64,000 bases of DNA from Hydractinia symbiolongicarpus (Eukaryota > Cnidaria > Hydrozoa > Anthoathecata > Hydractiniidae): the NCBI RefSeq assembly GCF_029227915.1, contig NC_079877.1:29723851-29787850 (forward strand), written 5' to 3'. Numbering within the stretch: the first letter of the stretch is position 1; every line of letters starts with the position of its first letter. Positions 46,762 to 58,700 of the stretch are shown in pieces. The translations under genes were made by a program, and so were the position numbers. The notes under the pieces were generated by a model, which was not told where the DNA came from, ran no database searches, and saw nothing but the letters and a program-made list of their open reading frames with translations.

Positions 46762-46989
46762 ATGGACAAGAAAAGTATAATCAACGATATATATAAAGCA
46801 TCAGTCGTCTGCGTTTTCGCTGTAAGCTATTCAATGCTAGGAAAAAAGGTGTTAAAAATGTCACCACCCTCAATTCAAAAGTTTGACTTGGAAGATACCG
46901 GAAAGCTAGTCGCCATCGTCGCCGCTAGTGAAATGTCAAGGGAATACTTAATTAAGCAAAAGATTATACCTGAAACTATAAATATCTAA
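46762..46989 (+). CDS. Small conserved Polinton-type protein
   Basis: 75 codons from ATG 46762. There is a moderately hydrophobic segment (about residues 13-27, VVCVFAVSYSMLGKK) and a second one (about 47-57), with a Lys-rich start. It resembles a short conserved protein found in this position in invertebrate Polinton/adintovirus-like elements. No function is known to me. The next gene begins 2 bp after its stop, and it appears unbroken. Confidence 0.6.
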   Translation: MDKKSIINDIYKASVVCVFAVSYSMLGKKVLKMSPPSIQKFDLEDTGKLVAIVAASEMSREYLIKQKIIPETINI

Positions 46990-46991
46990 AC

Positions 46992-47404
46992 ATGGCTTCA
47001 ATTGCAATGATGTTGGGAGGGGCCTTAGCCAGGCTCAAGCTATCTCTTCTTCAAGCTTATCAAAAGACAGAATTGATAAGGAAAGAAAGCGTCATGATAT
47101 AGCCATAGAACAGCTGTAAAAAGCTCAGGTTTTGTGGCAACGTCAAAGACAAGAGAGAGTAGACTTTATCAATAAGCAGCTCAGACTTGAAAAGAAGGCC
47201 GAAGGAAAATTCATAGAGCTAAACGATGCAATGCGTGAATATAAAAAAGTGTTTGGAGATAGATCAATTCTTACGGATCTACTGCGGGAACCTGTATTCA
47301 GCGACTTTTATACACCTAGTAAGGATCAACATGAAAGGGAATTGGCCTTTATCGCGCTAAGTATGATCGGTGTCGGTGGTGCTGTGTGGTATTTCGAAAG
47401 ATAG
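46992..47404 (+). pseudogene. Conserved Polinton-type helical protein, broken
   Basis: ATG 46992 opens a short reading (MASIAMMLGGALARLKLS) that ends after 36 codons. A different frame then carries a charged, coiled-coil-like body and ends at 47404 with a C-terminal hydrophobic segment (LAFIALSMIGVGGAVWYF). Within this second frame an in-frame TAA at about 47117 precedes the ATG at 47132. One frameshift and one nonsense change therefore separate the parts. The conserved core contains the stretch SDFYTPSKDQ. Function unknown. Confidence 0.6.
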
Positions 47405-47465
47405 TACTCCTAGTACTCCTAGTACTACCGGTACTCTATGTTACATGATGCGTGTAACATATAAT

Positions 47466-48115
47466 CTATACATCTAACGCTTTGTCACGAAATAGGTGTA
47501 TATCAGACCTCCGATTCCAACTATCAAAGCCCACAAATTTTGACTCAACCAACCAACAAACCGCTTCTTTCGCTCTATTGAGTATCCACGATACTATTGA
47601 TCCTATTATACCGGGTAGGGTTGCAGCCTCCACCCCGGCCAACCTTCCCAAGAGAGATCCCAACGCATTCAACTTGTTTTTATCCAACCGGAGGTTGTAC
47701 AACCCTTTTCATGATTTTGTGCGTTACCGGTGGATGACCCCCCACCCCCAGGCGTCAAAGTTTCTACGAGAAGGCCGATAACCATACCAAATGCCGTTAG
47801 TACACTGACAACAGTGATACCCTGCTCACGGAATAGTGTTCGTATCTTCTCACCCAATGTTGTATCTTTGTCAAGGAGTTTAGTAATCGTCTCCTTGATG
47901 CTTGTTATTTGACTTTTAAGTTTACCTTTGAGAATATCAATAATCTCTTGCCGACCTTTCAACTCATTTTGCAAACCTTCCAACCTTTCGCTTCATTTTG
48001 TTGTTCCTCGGTCATATTTGGTGTGTTTTCCATCTCTTCCAACTTGTTTTTTTCTCTGTCAATATGCTGTTCGAGCTGAACCTTTTTTGCAACTTCATCC
48101 TGAAGAATTCCTCTT
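47466..48115 (-). pseudogene. Conserved Polinton-type coiled-coil/membrane protein, broken
   Basis: Three minus-strand reading pieces in different frames: 47984-48115 (coiled coil, no start codon), 47669-47983 (coiled coil, then a hydrophobic helix near residues 55-76 and a glycine cluster) and 47466-47702 (hydrophobic LPGIIGSIVSWIL and a tail). Their order matches one protein of Polinton-like elements with coiled coil, membrane helix, Gly-rich hinge and second helix. Frame breaks lie near 47975 and 47700. The 5' end is missing because a deletion near 48115 joins it to the polymerase relic. Role unknown, perhaps a membrane-active virion component. Confidence 0.6.
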
Positions 48116-50200
48116 ATGTTTCTCAATGATCTAAATCATGTACCTAAGGCTATTAAGGATAAAACAACAAAAGCTTTCAAAACCATGAAGGATAAGATCA
48201 TGGGTTTGTATAAAAAGGGCAGTGGAGAGGAGGAAGAAGTGAAAGAGGAAAACCCCTATACTCCTATTGAAGAAGCGTTTGTAGGTTCCTACAAAAGGTT
48301 CAAGATAAACCCTGACGGTGAGAAGAATGTCAATGTCTTTCTCGAAAAGGTCGAGCATGTCGTCAAGAGGTTTATGAGTGACGTGCTCGGGCAGAAGAAG
48401 TCATTGAAGACTCAGGCGACCTTGTGGGTGAAGTGGGTAAGGGAGGACACCAGCTCGGCTGATGCCCCGTGCGTACATGTCGATAAAGCATTCAATAGCT
48501 ATATGGAGATGCTGCACGCCCACGATGACATTTCTGATGTTTTTGATCGGATGCGTAACAAGATAATCGAACAGATTGAGAACCCTGCGCTACCCACCAG
48601 CGGGTTCACAATCGAAAGGATCCTACATATGCATGTGGACTTTCATAAGCTAAAATTAACGAGAGGTAGCTCTTATTTGCCGCTACCTAAGAATTTCATT
48701 GAAAAGCGATCTGTGATTAATCCTAAAAATGAAGATGATGATGAATGTTTCAGATGGGCTATTATCGCCGCGCTTAACCAAAATCTGATCAAAAGTTATC
48801 CTGAGCGTATCTCAATTCTTAAGAAGCATGATAAGTATAATTGGGATGGTCTAACTTTCCCAATGGCGCTAAATAAAATAGATTTGTTTGCGAGAAGGAA
48901 CCCCGATGTCGCTGTGCATGTTTTGACAAAGGATGAGGCGGAAGGTATCTACATGTGTCGCAAGTCGAAGCATCTGGATCGTAAGGAGACGGTTGTTTTG
49001 TTCTTGCTACATGATGAGGAGAAGAGACATTACATGGCCGTTAAGAACTTGAGCGGTGTCCTGAGCAAGGCCAACTCAAAGCATGAACATAAGGAGTATT
49101 ATTGCTTGAATTGTCTCTCTGGTTTTCCAAGCGAACAGAAAAGGGATGAGTACTTTGAGTATTGCAAGAATAACGATGCTGCTAAGATTCAACTCCCTGA
49201 GGAGAATAGCACCTTAACCTTCACTGATGGTAAGTTTAAGCTCAAAGCTCCATTCATCATGTATGCCGATTTCGAAGCTTTCACAAAAGAGTTGCCCGAA
49301 GAAGAGAGAAAATGCGGATCATCCACCGAGAAAGTTGGTAAACATGTTCCCACTGGATTCTGTTGTTATAGTAAATATGCTCATGGTGAAGTGCCAGACC
49401 CTCTGAAGCTTTACCACGGTGAGGACTGTGTTCTGCGCTTTGTAGATCATGTATTTCTGAGGCGAAAAGGTTATATAACATGTTTCCTCAGAAAGCAATG
49501 GATCCACTGACGGAGGAGGAGCGTGACAGTTTCAAGAGAGCCAGGGTGTGCCACATTTGCATGGAAGAATTTGATGACAAGGATGACATCAAGGTTAGGG
49601 ATCACTGCCATTTCACCGGTAAGTTTCGCGGGGCTGCCCATCGAGAATGTAATATCCGATACAAAGTGCCTAATTATATTCCGGTTGTCTTTCATAATCT
49701 GAGTGGCTACGATGCACATCTATTTATCAAAGAGCTTGCGAAGCAGCATGGGGAAGAAAATATGAGCGTTATCGCTAAAAATAAAGAGAAATATATCTCT
49801 TTCTCGACGGATGTTAAGGTTGGTGAATACATTGACAAAAATAGAGAGACTAAAGCCAAAAATATAAAATTAAGATTCATCGATTCGGTTCGTTTCATGG
49901 CTAGTAGCCTGGATAAATTGGTAAACAATCTCTCTGATGATCAGTGTAAAAATCTTCGAAAATTCTTCAATGATGATGAGCAATTCAACATAATGAGAAG
50001 AAAGGGTGTATACCCATATGAATATGTTGATTCATTCGATAGGTTTAATGAAACTAAGCTTCCGTCGAAGGATGATTTTTATAGCAAGTTGAACATGAGT
50101 GGTATCAGTGATGCTGACTATGCGCATGCCCAAAAGGTATAGAAAGACATGAAAGTTGAAAATATGGGTGTTTATCATGATATATATCTCAAGAGGTTTT
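48116..50200 (+). pseudogene. Polinton-type family B DNA polymerase, truncated and frameshifted
   Basis: Frames 48116-49510 and 49480-50142 together give about 670 residues of the N-terminal and exonuclease parts. Visible motifs: a Cys-rich knuckle (YYCLNCL near 49098), Exo I type MYADFEA (near 49260), a CHIC...DHCHFTG...HREC metal-binding block (49549-49650), and Exo II type NLSGYDAHLF (near 49698). The Exo III stretch YHDIYLK (about 50170) is where reading collapses into stops. Breaks: a frameshift near 49450-49490, a TAG at 50140-50142, then loss of frame. Palm motifs A, B and C are absent. The SAP-like start seen in the 5115 relic is also missing, consistent with a deletion at 48115. Confidence 0.85.
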
Positions 50201-50284
50201 GATAACTACAAGAGGTGTCTGTTCGAGGGTGTAAATGTTTACAGAACCCAAATGAATTTCGATCCATTAAGCATGATATTCAGG

Positions 50285-50459
50285 CAGAATTTCTGTCGTT
50301 GATTTAACGGGTATGATCCATGATTTGACGTAAAATGGTAAAGTGCTAACGGATTTTATGGACTCTTCTATCGTTGATTTAACGGGTATGATCCATGATT
50401 TTACGTAAAATGGTAAAGTGCTAACGGATTTGCACCAACATCGGCATTTCCCTATCTCT
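50285..50459 (-). repeat. Right terminal inverted repeat
   Basis: About 175 bp, inverted match to the left end, with two direct copies of the same unit of about 74 bp. Here the two copies are nearly identical to each other. Confidence 0.85.
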
Positions 50460-50464
50460 GAGCG
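50460..50464. other. Target site duplication, right (GAGCG)
   Basis: Directly follows the terminal repeat and resumes the array spacer (GAGCGATTGTCC). Confidence 0.75.
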
Positions 50465-50740
50465 ATTGTCCCAATGAAACGTTCTTACAGTCATGTTCAA
50501 CATATTTCTTGATAATTGCATAAGTTTTAACATTTAACCCACAAGAGTAAAATTTTCGGCGTTTCATTATTGTACTCACGCAATGTGAACTTGTCAAAGT
50601 TTACTTGTCAACGGACAGACTTAGGACTTCGAATCTTGGGTTAATTGGTTAGAGCAAAAACCTTCCTGCTAATGTCAGCATAACCCATTTTTGGTTTACT
50701 TGAACTTTTTTGGGACGGGGATTTTATATCTTAAAAAGTA

Positions 50741-50822
50741 GGCAGGATGGCCGAGCGGTCTAAGGCGCTGGTTTTAGGCACCAGTCACTTCGGTGGCGCG
50801 AGTTCGAATCTCGCTCCTGTCA
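50741..50822 (+). tRNA. tRNA-Leu(TAG)
   Basis: Exact consensus; first gene after the mobile element. Confidence 0.92.
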
Positions 50823-51207
50823 ACTAATCATACATGTCTGAAAAGTACGACGGACAAACATTTTTATTTTCGCTTAACTATTTTGCCTAGAAAAATGCGC
50901 GAACGTTTAGAAAGGATGTATCACAAGTTTCGCTTGCATGCAGGACGGGATCGCTAAAACTGGTTGACTGTGCAGGTAATTCCTCCCACAATCAGGCAAA
51001 ACTCTCTTAATTGATGAAAAGACACGGGACGAATGCACTTGCATTGGAATGTGCAGAGCTGGTTGGGTATCAACGTATTATTTTGCGTCACTTACTTATT
51101 TGAATTTTTCATACATTTCGGTCATGTTTACATGTCATCTAGTGCTTAAATACGCGTAAATACTATTTTCTCTGCACGCTCGTCGACATTATGTATTTGA
51201 AAAACCG

Positions 51208-51288
51208 GGCAGGATGGCCGAGCGGTCTAAGCGCTGGTTTAAGGCACCAGTCACTTCGGTGGCGCGAGTTTGAATCTCGCTCCTGTCA
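51208..51288 (+). tRNA. tRNA-Leu(AAG), 81 nt
   Basis: One D-arm G missing (TAAGCGC); T loop TTTGAAT. Confidence 0.72.
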
Positions 51289-51798
51289 TCTTTTATCGCA
51301 TGACCGGAAATGTCCTCGGAGAGAGAATATTGATTACGCTTAAAAACTTCGTCCCCAGAAAGACGCAAATTTAAAAAAAGTATAATCAACAAGTCTTTGT
51401 CGCATTGGGGAAAAGTGTCACTTGTACCACTTGATTTTGCGGAAAATTTCGTTTATTTTTCGAAACAGAGATCTAAAGCGTTTAAACGAAAGGAGATTTG
51501 GATTTACACCTTGTTGTGAGCGATAGTCCTAATGAAACGTTCTTACAGTCATGTTCAACATTTTTCTTGATAATTGCTTAATTTTTAACATTTAACCCAC
51601 AAGAGTATAATTTTCGGCGTTTCATTATTGTACCCACGCAATGTGAACTTGTCAAAGCTTACTTGTCAAGGGACAGACTTAGGACTTCGGATCTTAGGTT
51701 AATTGGTTAGAGCAAAAACCTTCCTGCTAATGTCAGAATAAGCCATTTTTGGTTTAATTGAACTTTTTTGGGACGCGGATTTTATATCTTAAAAAAAA

Positions 51799-51880
51799 GG
51801 CAGGATGGCCGAGCGGTCTAAGGCGCTGGTTTTAGGCACCAGTCACTTCGGTGGCGCGAGTTCGAATCTCGCTCCTGTCA
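51799..51880 (+). tRNA. tRNA-Leu(TAG)
   Basis: Exact consensus. Confidence 0.92.
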
Positions 51881-52265
51881 ACTAATCATACATGTCTGAA
51901 AAGTACGTCGGATAAAAGTTTTTATTTCCGCTTAACTATTTTGCCTGGAAAAATGCGCGAACGTTTAAAAACGATGTATCACAAGTTTCGCTTGCATGCA
52001 GGACGGGATCGCTAAAACTGCTTGACTGTGCACGTATTTCCGCCCACAATCAGGCAAAACTCTCTAAAATGATGAAAAGTCACGGGACGAATACACTTGC
52101 AATGGAATGTGCAGAGCTGGTTGGGTATCAACGTATTATTTTGCGTCACTTACTTATTTGAATTTTTCATACATTTCTGTCATTTTTACATGTCATCTAG
52201 TGCTTAAATACGCGTAAATACTATTTTCTCTGCACGCTCGTCGACATTATGTATTTAAAAAACCG

Positions 52266-52347
52266 GGCAGGATGGCCGAGCGGTCTAAGGCGCTGGTTTA
52301 AGGCACCAGTCACTTCGCTGGCGCGAGTTCGAATCTCGCTCCTGTCA
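52266..52347 (+). tRNA. tRNA-Leu(AAG)
   Basis: One variable-arm change (CTTCGCTGG). Confidence 0.87.
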
Positions 52348-52857
52348 TCTTATATCGCATGACCGGAAATGTCCTCGGACAGAGGATATTGATTACGTTT
52401 AAAAACTTCGTCCCCAGAAAGACGCAAATTTAAAAAAAGTATAATCAACAAGTCTTTGTCGCATTGGGGAAAAGTTTCACTTGTACCATCTGATTTTGCG
52501 GAAAATTTCGTTTATTTTTCGAAACAGAGATCTAAAGCGTTTAAACGACAGGAGATTTGGATTTACAGCTTGTTAAGAGCGATAGTCCGAATGAAACGTT
52601 CTTACAGTCATGTTCAACATTTTTTTTGATAATTGGTTAATTTTTAACATTTTACTCACAAGAGTATAATTTTCGGCGTTTCATTATTGTACCCACGCAA
52701 TGTGAACTTGTCAAAGTTTACTTGTCAACGGACTGACTTAGGACGTCGGATCTTAGGTTAATTGGTTAGAGCAAAAACCTTCCTGCTAATGTCAGCATAA
52801 GCCATTTTTGGTTTACTTGAACTTTTTTTGGACGGGGACTTTATATCTTAAAAAGTA

Positions 52858-52939
52858 AGCAGGATGGCCAAGCGGTCTAAGGCGCTGGTTTTAGGCACCA
52901 GTCACTTTGGTGGCGCGAGTTCGAATCTCGCTCCTGTCA
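52858..52939 (+). tRNA. tRNA-Leu(TAG)
   Basis: AGCAGGA loses the first acceptor pair; GGCCAAGCGG D arm; CTTTGGTGG variable arm. Confidence 0.75.
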
Positions 52940-53324
52940 ACTAATCATACATGTCTGAAAAGTACGTCGGGCAAACATTTTTATTTTTGCTTAACTATTT
53001 TGCCTAGAAAAATGCGCGAACGTTTAAAAAGGATGCATGACAAGTTTTGCTTGCATGCAGGACGGGATCGCTAAAACTGCTTGACTGTGCAGGTAATTCC
53101 GCCCACAATCAGGCAAAACTCTCTTAATTGATGAAAAGTCACGGGACGAATGCACTTGCATTGGAATGTGCAGAGCTGGTTGGGTATCAACGTATTATTT
53201 TGCGTCACTTACTTATTTGAATTTTTCATACATTTCGGTCATGTTTACATGTTATTTAGTGCTTAAATACGCGTAAATACTATTTTCTCTGCTCGCTCGT
53301 CGATATTATGTATTTGAAAAACCG

Positions 53325-53405
53325 GTCAGGATGGCCGAGCGGTCTAAGCGCTGGTTTAAGGCGCCAGTCACTTCGGTGGCGCGAGTTCGATTCTCGCTCC
53401 TGTCA
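53325..53405 (+). tRNA. tRNA-Leu(AAG), 81 nt
   Basis: GTCAGGA (one acceptor mismatch), TAAGCGC, GCGCCAG, and GTTCGATTC B box. Confidence 0.72.
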
Positions 53406-53916
53406 TCTTATATCGCATGACTGGAAATGTCCTCGGACAGAGAATATTGTTTACGCTTAAAAAATTCGTCCCCAGAAAGACGCAAATTTTAGAAAAAGTA
53501 AAATTAACAAGTCTTTGTCGCATTTGGGAAAAATATCACTTGTACCACTTGATTTGGCGGAAAATTTTGTTTATTTTGCGAAACAGAGATCTAAACCGTT
53601 TAAACGACAGGAGATTTGGATTTACAGCTTGTTAAGAGCGATAGTCCGAATGAAACGGTCTTACAGTCATGTTCAACATTTTTCTTGATAATTGCATAAT
53701 TTTTACCATTTTACTCACAAGAGTATAATTTTCGGCGTTTCATTATTGTACCCACGCAATGTGAACTTGTCAAAGTTTACTTGTCAAGGGACAGACTTAG
53801 GACTTCGGATCTTAGGTTAATTGGTTAGAGCAAAAACCTTCCTGCTAATGTCAGAATAAGCCATTTTTGGTTTACTTGAACATTTTTGGGACGGGGATTT
53901 TATATCTTAAAAAGAA

Positions 53917-53998
53917 GGCAGGATGGCCGAGCGGTATAAGGCGCTGGTTTTAGGCACCAGTCTCTTCGGTGGCGCGAGTTCGAATCTCGCTCCTGTCA
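53917..53998 (+). tRNA. tRNA-Leu(TAG)
   Basis: GGTATAAGG in the D loop and CAGTCTCTTCGG in the variable arm. Confidence 0.8.
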
Positions 53999-54383
53999 AC
54001 TAATCATACATGTCTGAAAAGTACGTCGGACAAACGTTTTTATTTCCGCTTAACTATTTTGCCTAGAAAAATCCGCGAACGTTTAAAAAGGATGTATCAC
54101 AAGTTTCGCTTGCATGCAGGACGGGATCGCTAAAACTGCTTGACTGTGCAGGTATTTCCGCCCACAATCAGGCAAAACTCTCTAAAATGATAAAAAGTCA
54201 CGGGACGAATACACTTGCAATGGAATGTGCAGAGCTGGTTGGGTATCAACGTATTATTTTGCGTCACTTACTTATTTGAATTTTTCATACATTTCGGTCA
54301 TGTTTACATGTCATCTAGTGCTTAAATACGCGTAAATACTATTTTCTCTGCACGCTCGTCGACATTATGTATTTGAAAAACCG

Positions 54384-54464
54384 GGCAGGATGGCCGAGCG
54401 GTCTAAGCGCTGGTTTAAGGCACCAGTCACTTCGGTGCTGCGAGTTCGAATCTCGTTCCTGTCA
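54384..54464 (+). tRNA. tRNA-Leu(AAG), 81 nt
   Basis: TAAGCGC; CGGTGCTGCGAG; CTCGTTCC. Confidence 0.7.
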
Positions 54465-54975
54465 TCTTATATCGCATGATCGGAAATGTCCTCGGACAGA
54501 GAATAATGTTTACGCTTAAAAACTTCGTCCCCAGAAAGACGAAAATTTTAGAAAAAGTAAAATTAACAAGTCTTTGTCGCATTTGGGAAAAATATCACTT
54601 GTACCACTTGATTTGGCGGAAAATTTTGTTTATTTTGCGAAACAGAGATCTAAAGCGTTTACACGACAGGAGATTTGGATTTACAGCTTGTTAAGAGCGA
54701 TAGTCCGAATGAAACGGTCTTACAGTCTTGTTCAACATTTTTCTTGATAATTGCATAATTTTTACCATTTTACTCACAAGAGTATAATTTTCGGCGTTTC
54801 ATTATTGTACCCACGCAATGTGAACTTGTCAAAGTTTACTTGTCAACGGACAGACTTAGGACTTCGGATCTTAGGTTAATTGGTTAGAGCAAAAACCTTC
54901 CTGCTAATGTCAGCATAAGCCATTTTTGGTTTACTTGAACTTTTTTTGGACGGGGACTTTATATCTTAAAAAGTA

Positions 54976-55057
54976 AGCAGGATGGCCAAGCGGTCTAAGG
55001 CGCTGGTTTTAGGCACCAGTCACTTTGGTGGCGCGAGTTCGAATCTCGCTTCTGTCA
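54976..55057 (+). tRNA. tRNA-Leu(TAG)
   Basis: As 52858 plus CGCTTCTGTC, a second acceptor change. Confidence 0.68.
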
Positions 55058-55442
55058 ACTAATCATACATGTCTGATAAGTACGTCGGACAAACATTTTT
55101 ATTTTTGCTTAACTATTTTGCCTAGAAAAATGCGCGAACGTTTAAAAAGGATGTATCACAACTTTCGCTTGCATGCAGGACGGGATCGCTAAAACTGCTT
55201 GACTGTGCAGGTATTTCCGCCCACAATCAGGCAAAACTCTCTAAATTGATGAAAAGTCACGGGACGAATGCACTTGCATTGGAATGTGCAGAGCTGGTTG
55301 GGTATCAACGTATTATTTTGCGTCACTTACTTATTTGAATTTTTCATACATTTCGGTCATGTTTACATGTTATTTAGTGCTTAAATACGCGTAAATACTA
55401 TTTTCTCTGCTCGCTCGTCGACATTATGTATTTGAAAAACCG

Positions 55443-55523
55443 GTCAGGATGGCCGAGCGGTCTAAGCGCTGGTTTAAGGCACCAGTCACTTCGGTGGCGC
55501 GAGTTCGATTCTCGCTCCTGTCA
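55443..55523 (+). tRNA. tRNA-Leu(AAG), 81 nt
   Basis: GTCAGGA, TAAGCGC, GTTCGATTC. Confidence 0.74.
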
Positions 55524-56034
55524 TCTTATATCGCATGACTGGAAATGTCCTCGGACAGAGAATATTGTTTACGCTTAAAAAATTCGTCCCCAGAAAGACG
55601 CAAATTTTAGAAAAAGTAAAATTAACAAGTCTTTGTCGCATTTGGGAATAATATCACTTGTACCACTTGATTTGGCGGAAAATTTTGTTTATTTTGCGAA
55701 ACAGAGATCTAAACCGTTTAAACGACAGGAGATTTGGATTTACAGCTTGTTAAGAGCGATAGTCCGAATGAAACGGTCTTACAGTCTTGTTCAACATTTT
55801 TCTTGATAATTGCATAATTTTTACCATTTTACTCACAAGAGTATAATTTTCGGCGTTTCATTATTGTACCCACGCAATGTGAACTTGTCAAAGTTTACTT
55901 GTCAACGGACAGACTTAGGACTTCGGATCTTAGGTTAATTGGTTAGAGCAAAAACCTTCCTGCTAATGTCAGCATAAGCCATTTTTGGTTTACTTGAACT
56001 TTTTTTGGACGGGGACTTTATATCTTAAAAAGTA

Positions 56035-56116
56035 AGCAGGATGGCCAAGCGGTCTAAGGCGCTGGTTTTAGGCACCAGTCACTTTGGTGGCGCGAGTTCG
56101 AATCTCGCTTCTGTCA
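56035..56116 (+). tRNA. tRNA-Leu(TAG)
   Basis: Same form as 54976. Confidence 0.68.
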
Positions 56117-56501
56117 ACTAATCATACATGTCTGATAAGTACGTCGGACAAACATTTTTATTTTTGCTTAACTATTTTGCCTAGAAAAATGCGCGAACGT
56201 TTAAAAAGGATGTATCACAACTTTCGCTTGCATGCAGGACGGGATCGCTAAAACTGCTTGACTGTGCAGGTAATTCCGCCCACAATCAGGCAAAACTCTC
56301 TAAATTGATGAAAAGTCACGGGACGAATGCACTTGCATTGGAATGTGCAGAGCTGGTTGGGTATCAACGTATTATTTTGCGTCACTTACTTATTTGAATT
56401 TTTCATACATTTCGGTCATGTTTACATGTTATTTAGTGCTTAAATACGAGTAAATACTATTTTCTCTGCTCGCTCGTCGACATTATGTATTTGAAAAACC
56501 G

Positions 56502-56582
56502 GTCAGGATGGCCGAGCGGTCTAAGCGCTGGTTTAAGGCACCAGTCACTTCGGTGGCGCGAGTTGGATTCTCGCTCCTGTCA
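56502..56582 (+). tRNA. tRNA-Leu(AAG), 81 nt
   Basis: As 55443 but the B box is GTTGGATTC, losing an invariant C. Confidence 0.6.
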
Positions 56583-57093
56583 TCTTATATCGCATGACTG
56601 GAAATGTCCTCGGACAGAGAATATTGTTTACGCTTAAAAAATTCGTCCCCAGAAAGACGCAAATTTTAGAAAAAGTAAAATTAACAAGTCTTTGTCGCAT
56701 TTGGGAAAAATATCACTTGTACCACTTGATTTGGCGGAAAATTTTGTTTATTTTGCGAAACAGAGATCTAAACCGTTTAAACGACAGGAGATTTGGATTT
56801 ACAGCTTGTTAAGAGCGATAGTCCGAATGAAACGGTCTTACAGTCATGTTCAACATTTTTTTTGATAATTGCATAATTTTTACCATTTTACTCACAAGAG
56901 TATAATTTTCGGCGTTTCATTATTGTACCCACGCAATGTGAACTTGTCAAAGTTTACTTGTCAAGGGACAGACTTAGGACTTCGGATCTTAGGTTAATTG
57001 GTTAGAGCAAAAACCTTCCACCTAATGTCAGAATAAGCCATTTTTGGTTTAATTGAACTTTTTTGGGACGCGGATTTTATATCTTAAAAAAAA

Positions 57094-57175
57094 GGCAGGA
57101 TGGCCGAGCGGTCTAAGGCGCTGGTTTCAGGCACCAGTCACTTCGGTGGCGCGAGTTCGAATCTCGCTCCTGTCA
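57094..57175 (+). tRNA. tRNA-Leu(CAG)
   Basis: Loop TTCAGGC gives anticodon CAG, a wobble-base change from TAG; every other position is consensus, so it looks functional. Confidence 0.88.
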
Positions 57176-57560
57176 ACTAATCATACATGTCTGAAAAGTA
57201 CGTCGGATAAAAGTTTTTATTTCCGCTTAACTATTTTGCCTGGAAAAATGCGCGAACGTTTAAAAACGATGTATCACAAGTTTTGCTTGCATGCAGGACG
57301 GGATCGCTAAAACTGCTTGACTGTGCACGTATTTCCGCCCACAATCAGGCAAAACTCTCTAAAATGATGAAAAGTCACGGGACGAATACACTTGCAATGG
57401 AATGTGCAGAGCTGGTTGGGTATCAACGTATTATTTTGCGTCACTTACTTATTTGAATTTTTCATACATTTCTGTCATTTTTACATGTCATCTAGTGCTT
57501 AAATACGCGTAAATACTATTTTCTCTGCACGCTCGTCGACATTATGTATTTAAAAAACCG

Positions 57561-57642
57561 GGCAGGATGGCCGAGCGGTCTAAGGCGCTGGTTTAAGGCA
57601 CCAGTCACTTCGGTGGCGCGAGTTCGAATCTCGCTCCTGTCA
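57561..57642 (+). tRNA. tRNA-Leu(AAG)
   Basis: Exact 82-nt consensus. Confidence 0.92.
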
Positions 57643-58152
57643 TCTTATATCGCATGACCGGAAATGTCCTCGGACAGAGGATATTGATTACGTTTAAAAA
57701 CTTCGTCCCCAGAAAGACGCAAATTTAAAAAAAGTATAATCAACAAGTCTTTGTCGCATTGGGGAAAAGTTTCACTTGTACCATCTGATTTTGCGGAAAA
57801 TTTCGTTTATTTTTCGAAACAGAGATCTAAAGCGTTTAAACGACAGGAGATTTGGATTTACAGCTTGTTAAGAGCGATAGTCCGAATGAAACGTTCTTAC
57901 AGTCATGTTCAACATTTTTCTTGATAATTGGTTAATTTTTAACATTTTACTCACAAGAGTATAATTTTCGGCGTTTCATTATTGTACCCACGCAATGTGA
58001 ACTTGTCAAAGTTTACTTGTCAACGGACAGACTTAGGACTTCGGATCTTAGGTTAATTGGTTAGAGCAAAAACCTTCCTGCTAATGTCAGCATAAGCCAT
58101 TTTTGGTTTACTTGAACTTGTTTTGGACGGGGACTTTATATCTTAAAAAGTA

Positions 58153-58234
58153 AGCAGGATGGCCAAGCGGTCTAAGGCGCTGGTTTTAGGCACCAGTCAC
58201 TTTGGTGGCGCGAGTTCGAATCTCGCTCCTGTCA
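58153..58234 (+). tRNA. tRNA-Leu(TAG)
   Basis: Same form as 52858. Confidence 0.75.
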
Positions 58235-58619
58235 ACTAATCATACATGTCTGAAATGTACGTCGGCCAAACATTTTTATTTTTGCTTAACTATTTTGCCT
58301 AGAAAAATGCGCGAACGTTTAAAAAGGATGCATGACAAGTTTTGCTTGCATGCAGGACGGGATCGCTAAAACTGCTTGACTGTGCAGGTAATTCCGCCCA
58401 CAATCAGGCAAAACTCTCTTAATTGATGAAAAGTCACGGGACGAATGCACTTGCATTGGAATGTGCAGAGCTGGTTGGGTATCAACGTATTATTTTGCGT
58501 CACTTACTTATTTGAATTTTTCATACATTTCGGTCATGTTTACATGTTATTTAGTGCTTAAATACGCGTAAATACTATTTTCTCTGCTCGCTCGTCGACA
58601 TTATGTATTTGAAAAACCG

Positions 58620-58700
58620 GTCAGGATGGCCGAGCGGTCTAAGCGCTGGTTTAAGGCACCAGTCACTTCGGTGGCGCGAGTTCGATTCTCGCTCCTGTCA
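58620..58700 (+). tRNA. tRNA-Leu(AAG), 81 nt
   Basis: Same form as 55443. Confidence 0.74.

Larger units (their letters stand above)
41211..50459. mobile_element. Decayed Polinton/Maverick-like (adintovirus-like) element
   Basis: A 9249-bp element with terminal inverted repeats starting AGAGATAGGG, flanked by GAGCG duplications. Removing it and one duplication leaves 592 bp between the tRNAs at 40895 and 50741, the normal spacing, so it inserted cleanly into an array spacer. Gene content fits this class: packaging ATPase, capsid-type protein, several small conserved virion-like genes and a type B DNA polymerase. Most genes are frame-broken. No retroviral-type integrase, no cysteine protease and no polymerase palm are seen. 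At 9 kb it is much shorter than typical 15-25 kb Polintons. It is a dead or non-autonomous copy with an internal deletion near 48115 and another after 50200. Confidence 0.88.

Noticed and set aside
41211-50459. Integrase or protease hidden in the non-coding parts of the Polinton
   Set aside because: The only stretches above about 200 bp without an assigned gene (41390-41768, 45521-45749) contain no such motif in any frame that I can see.
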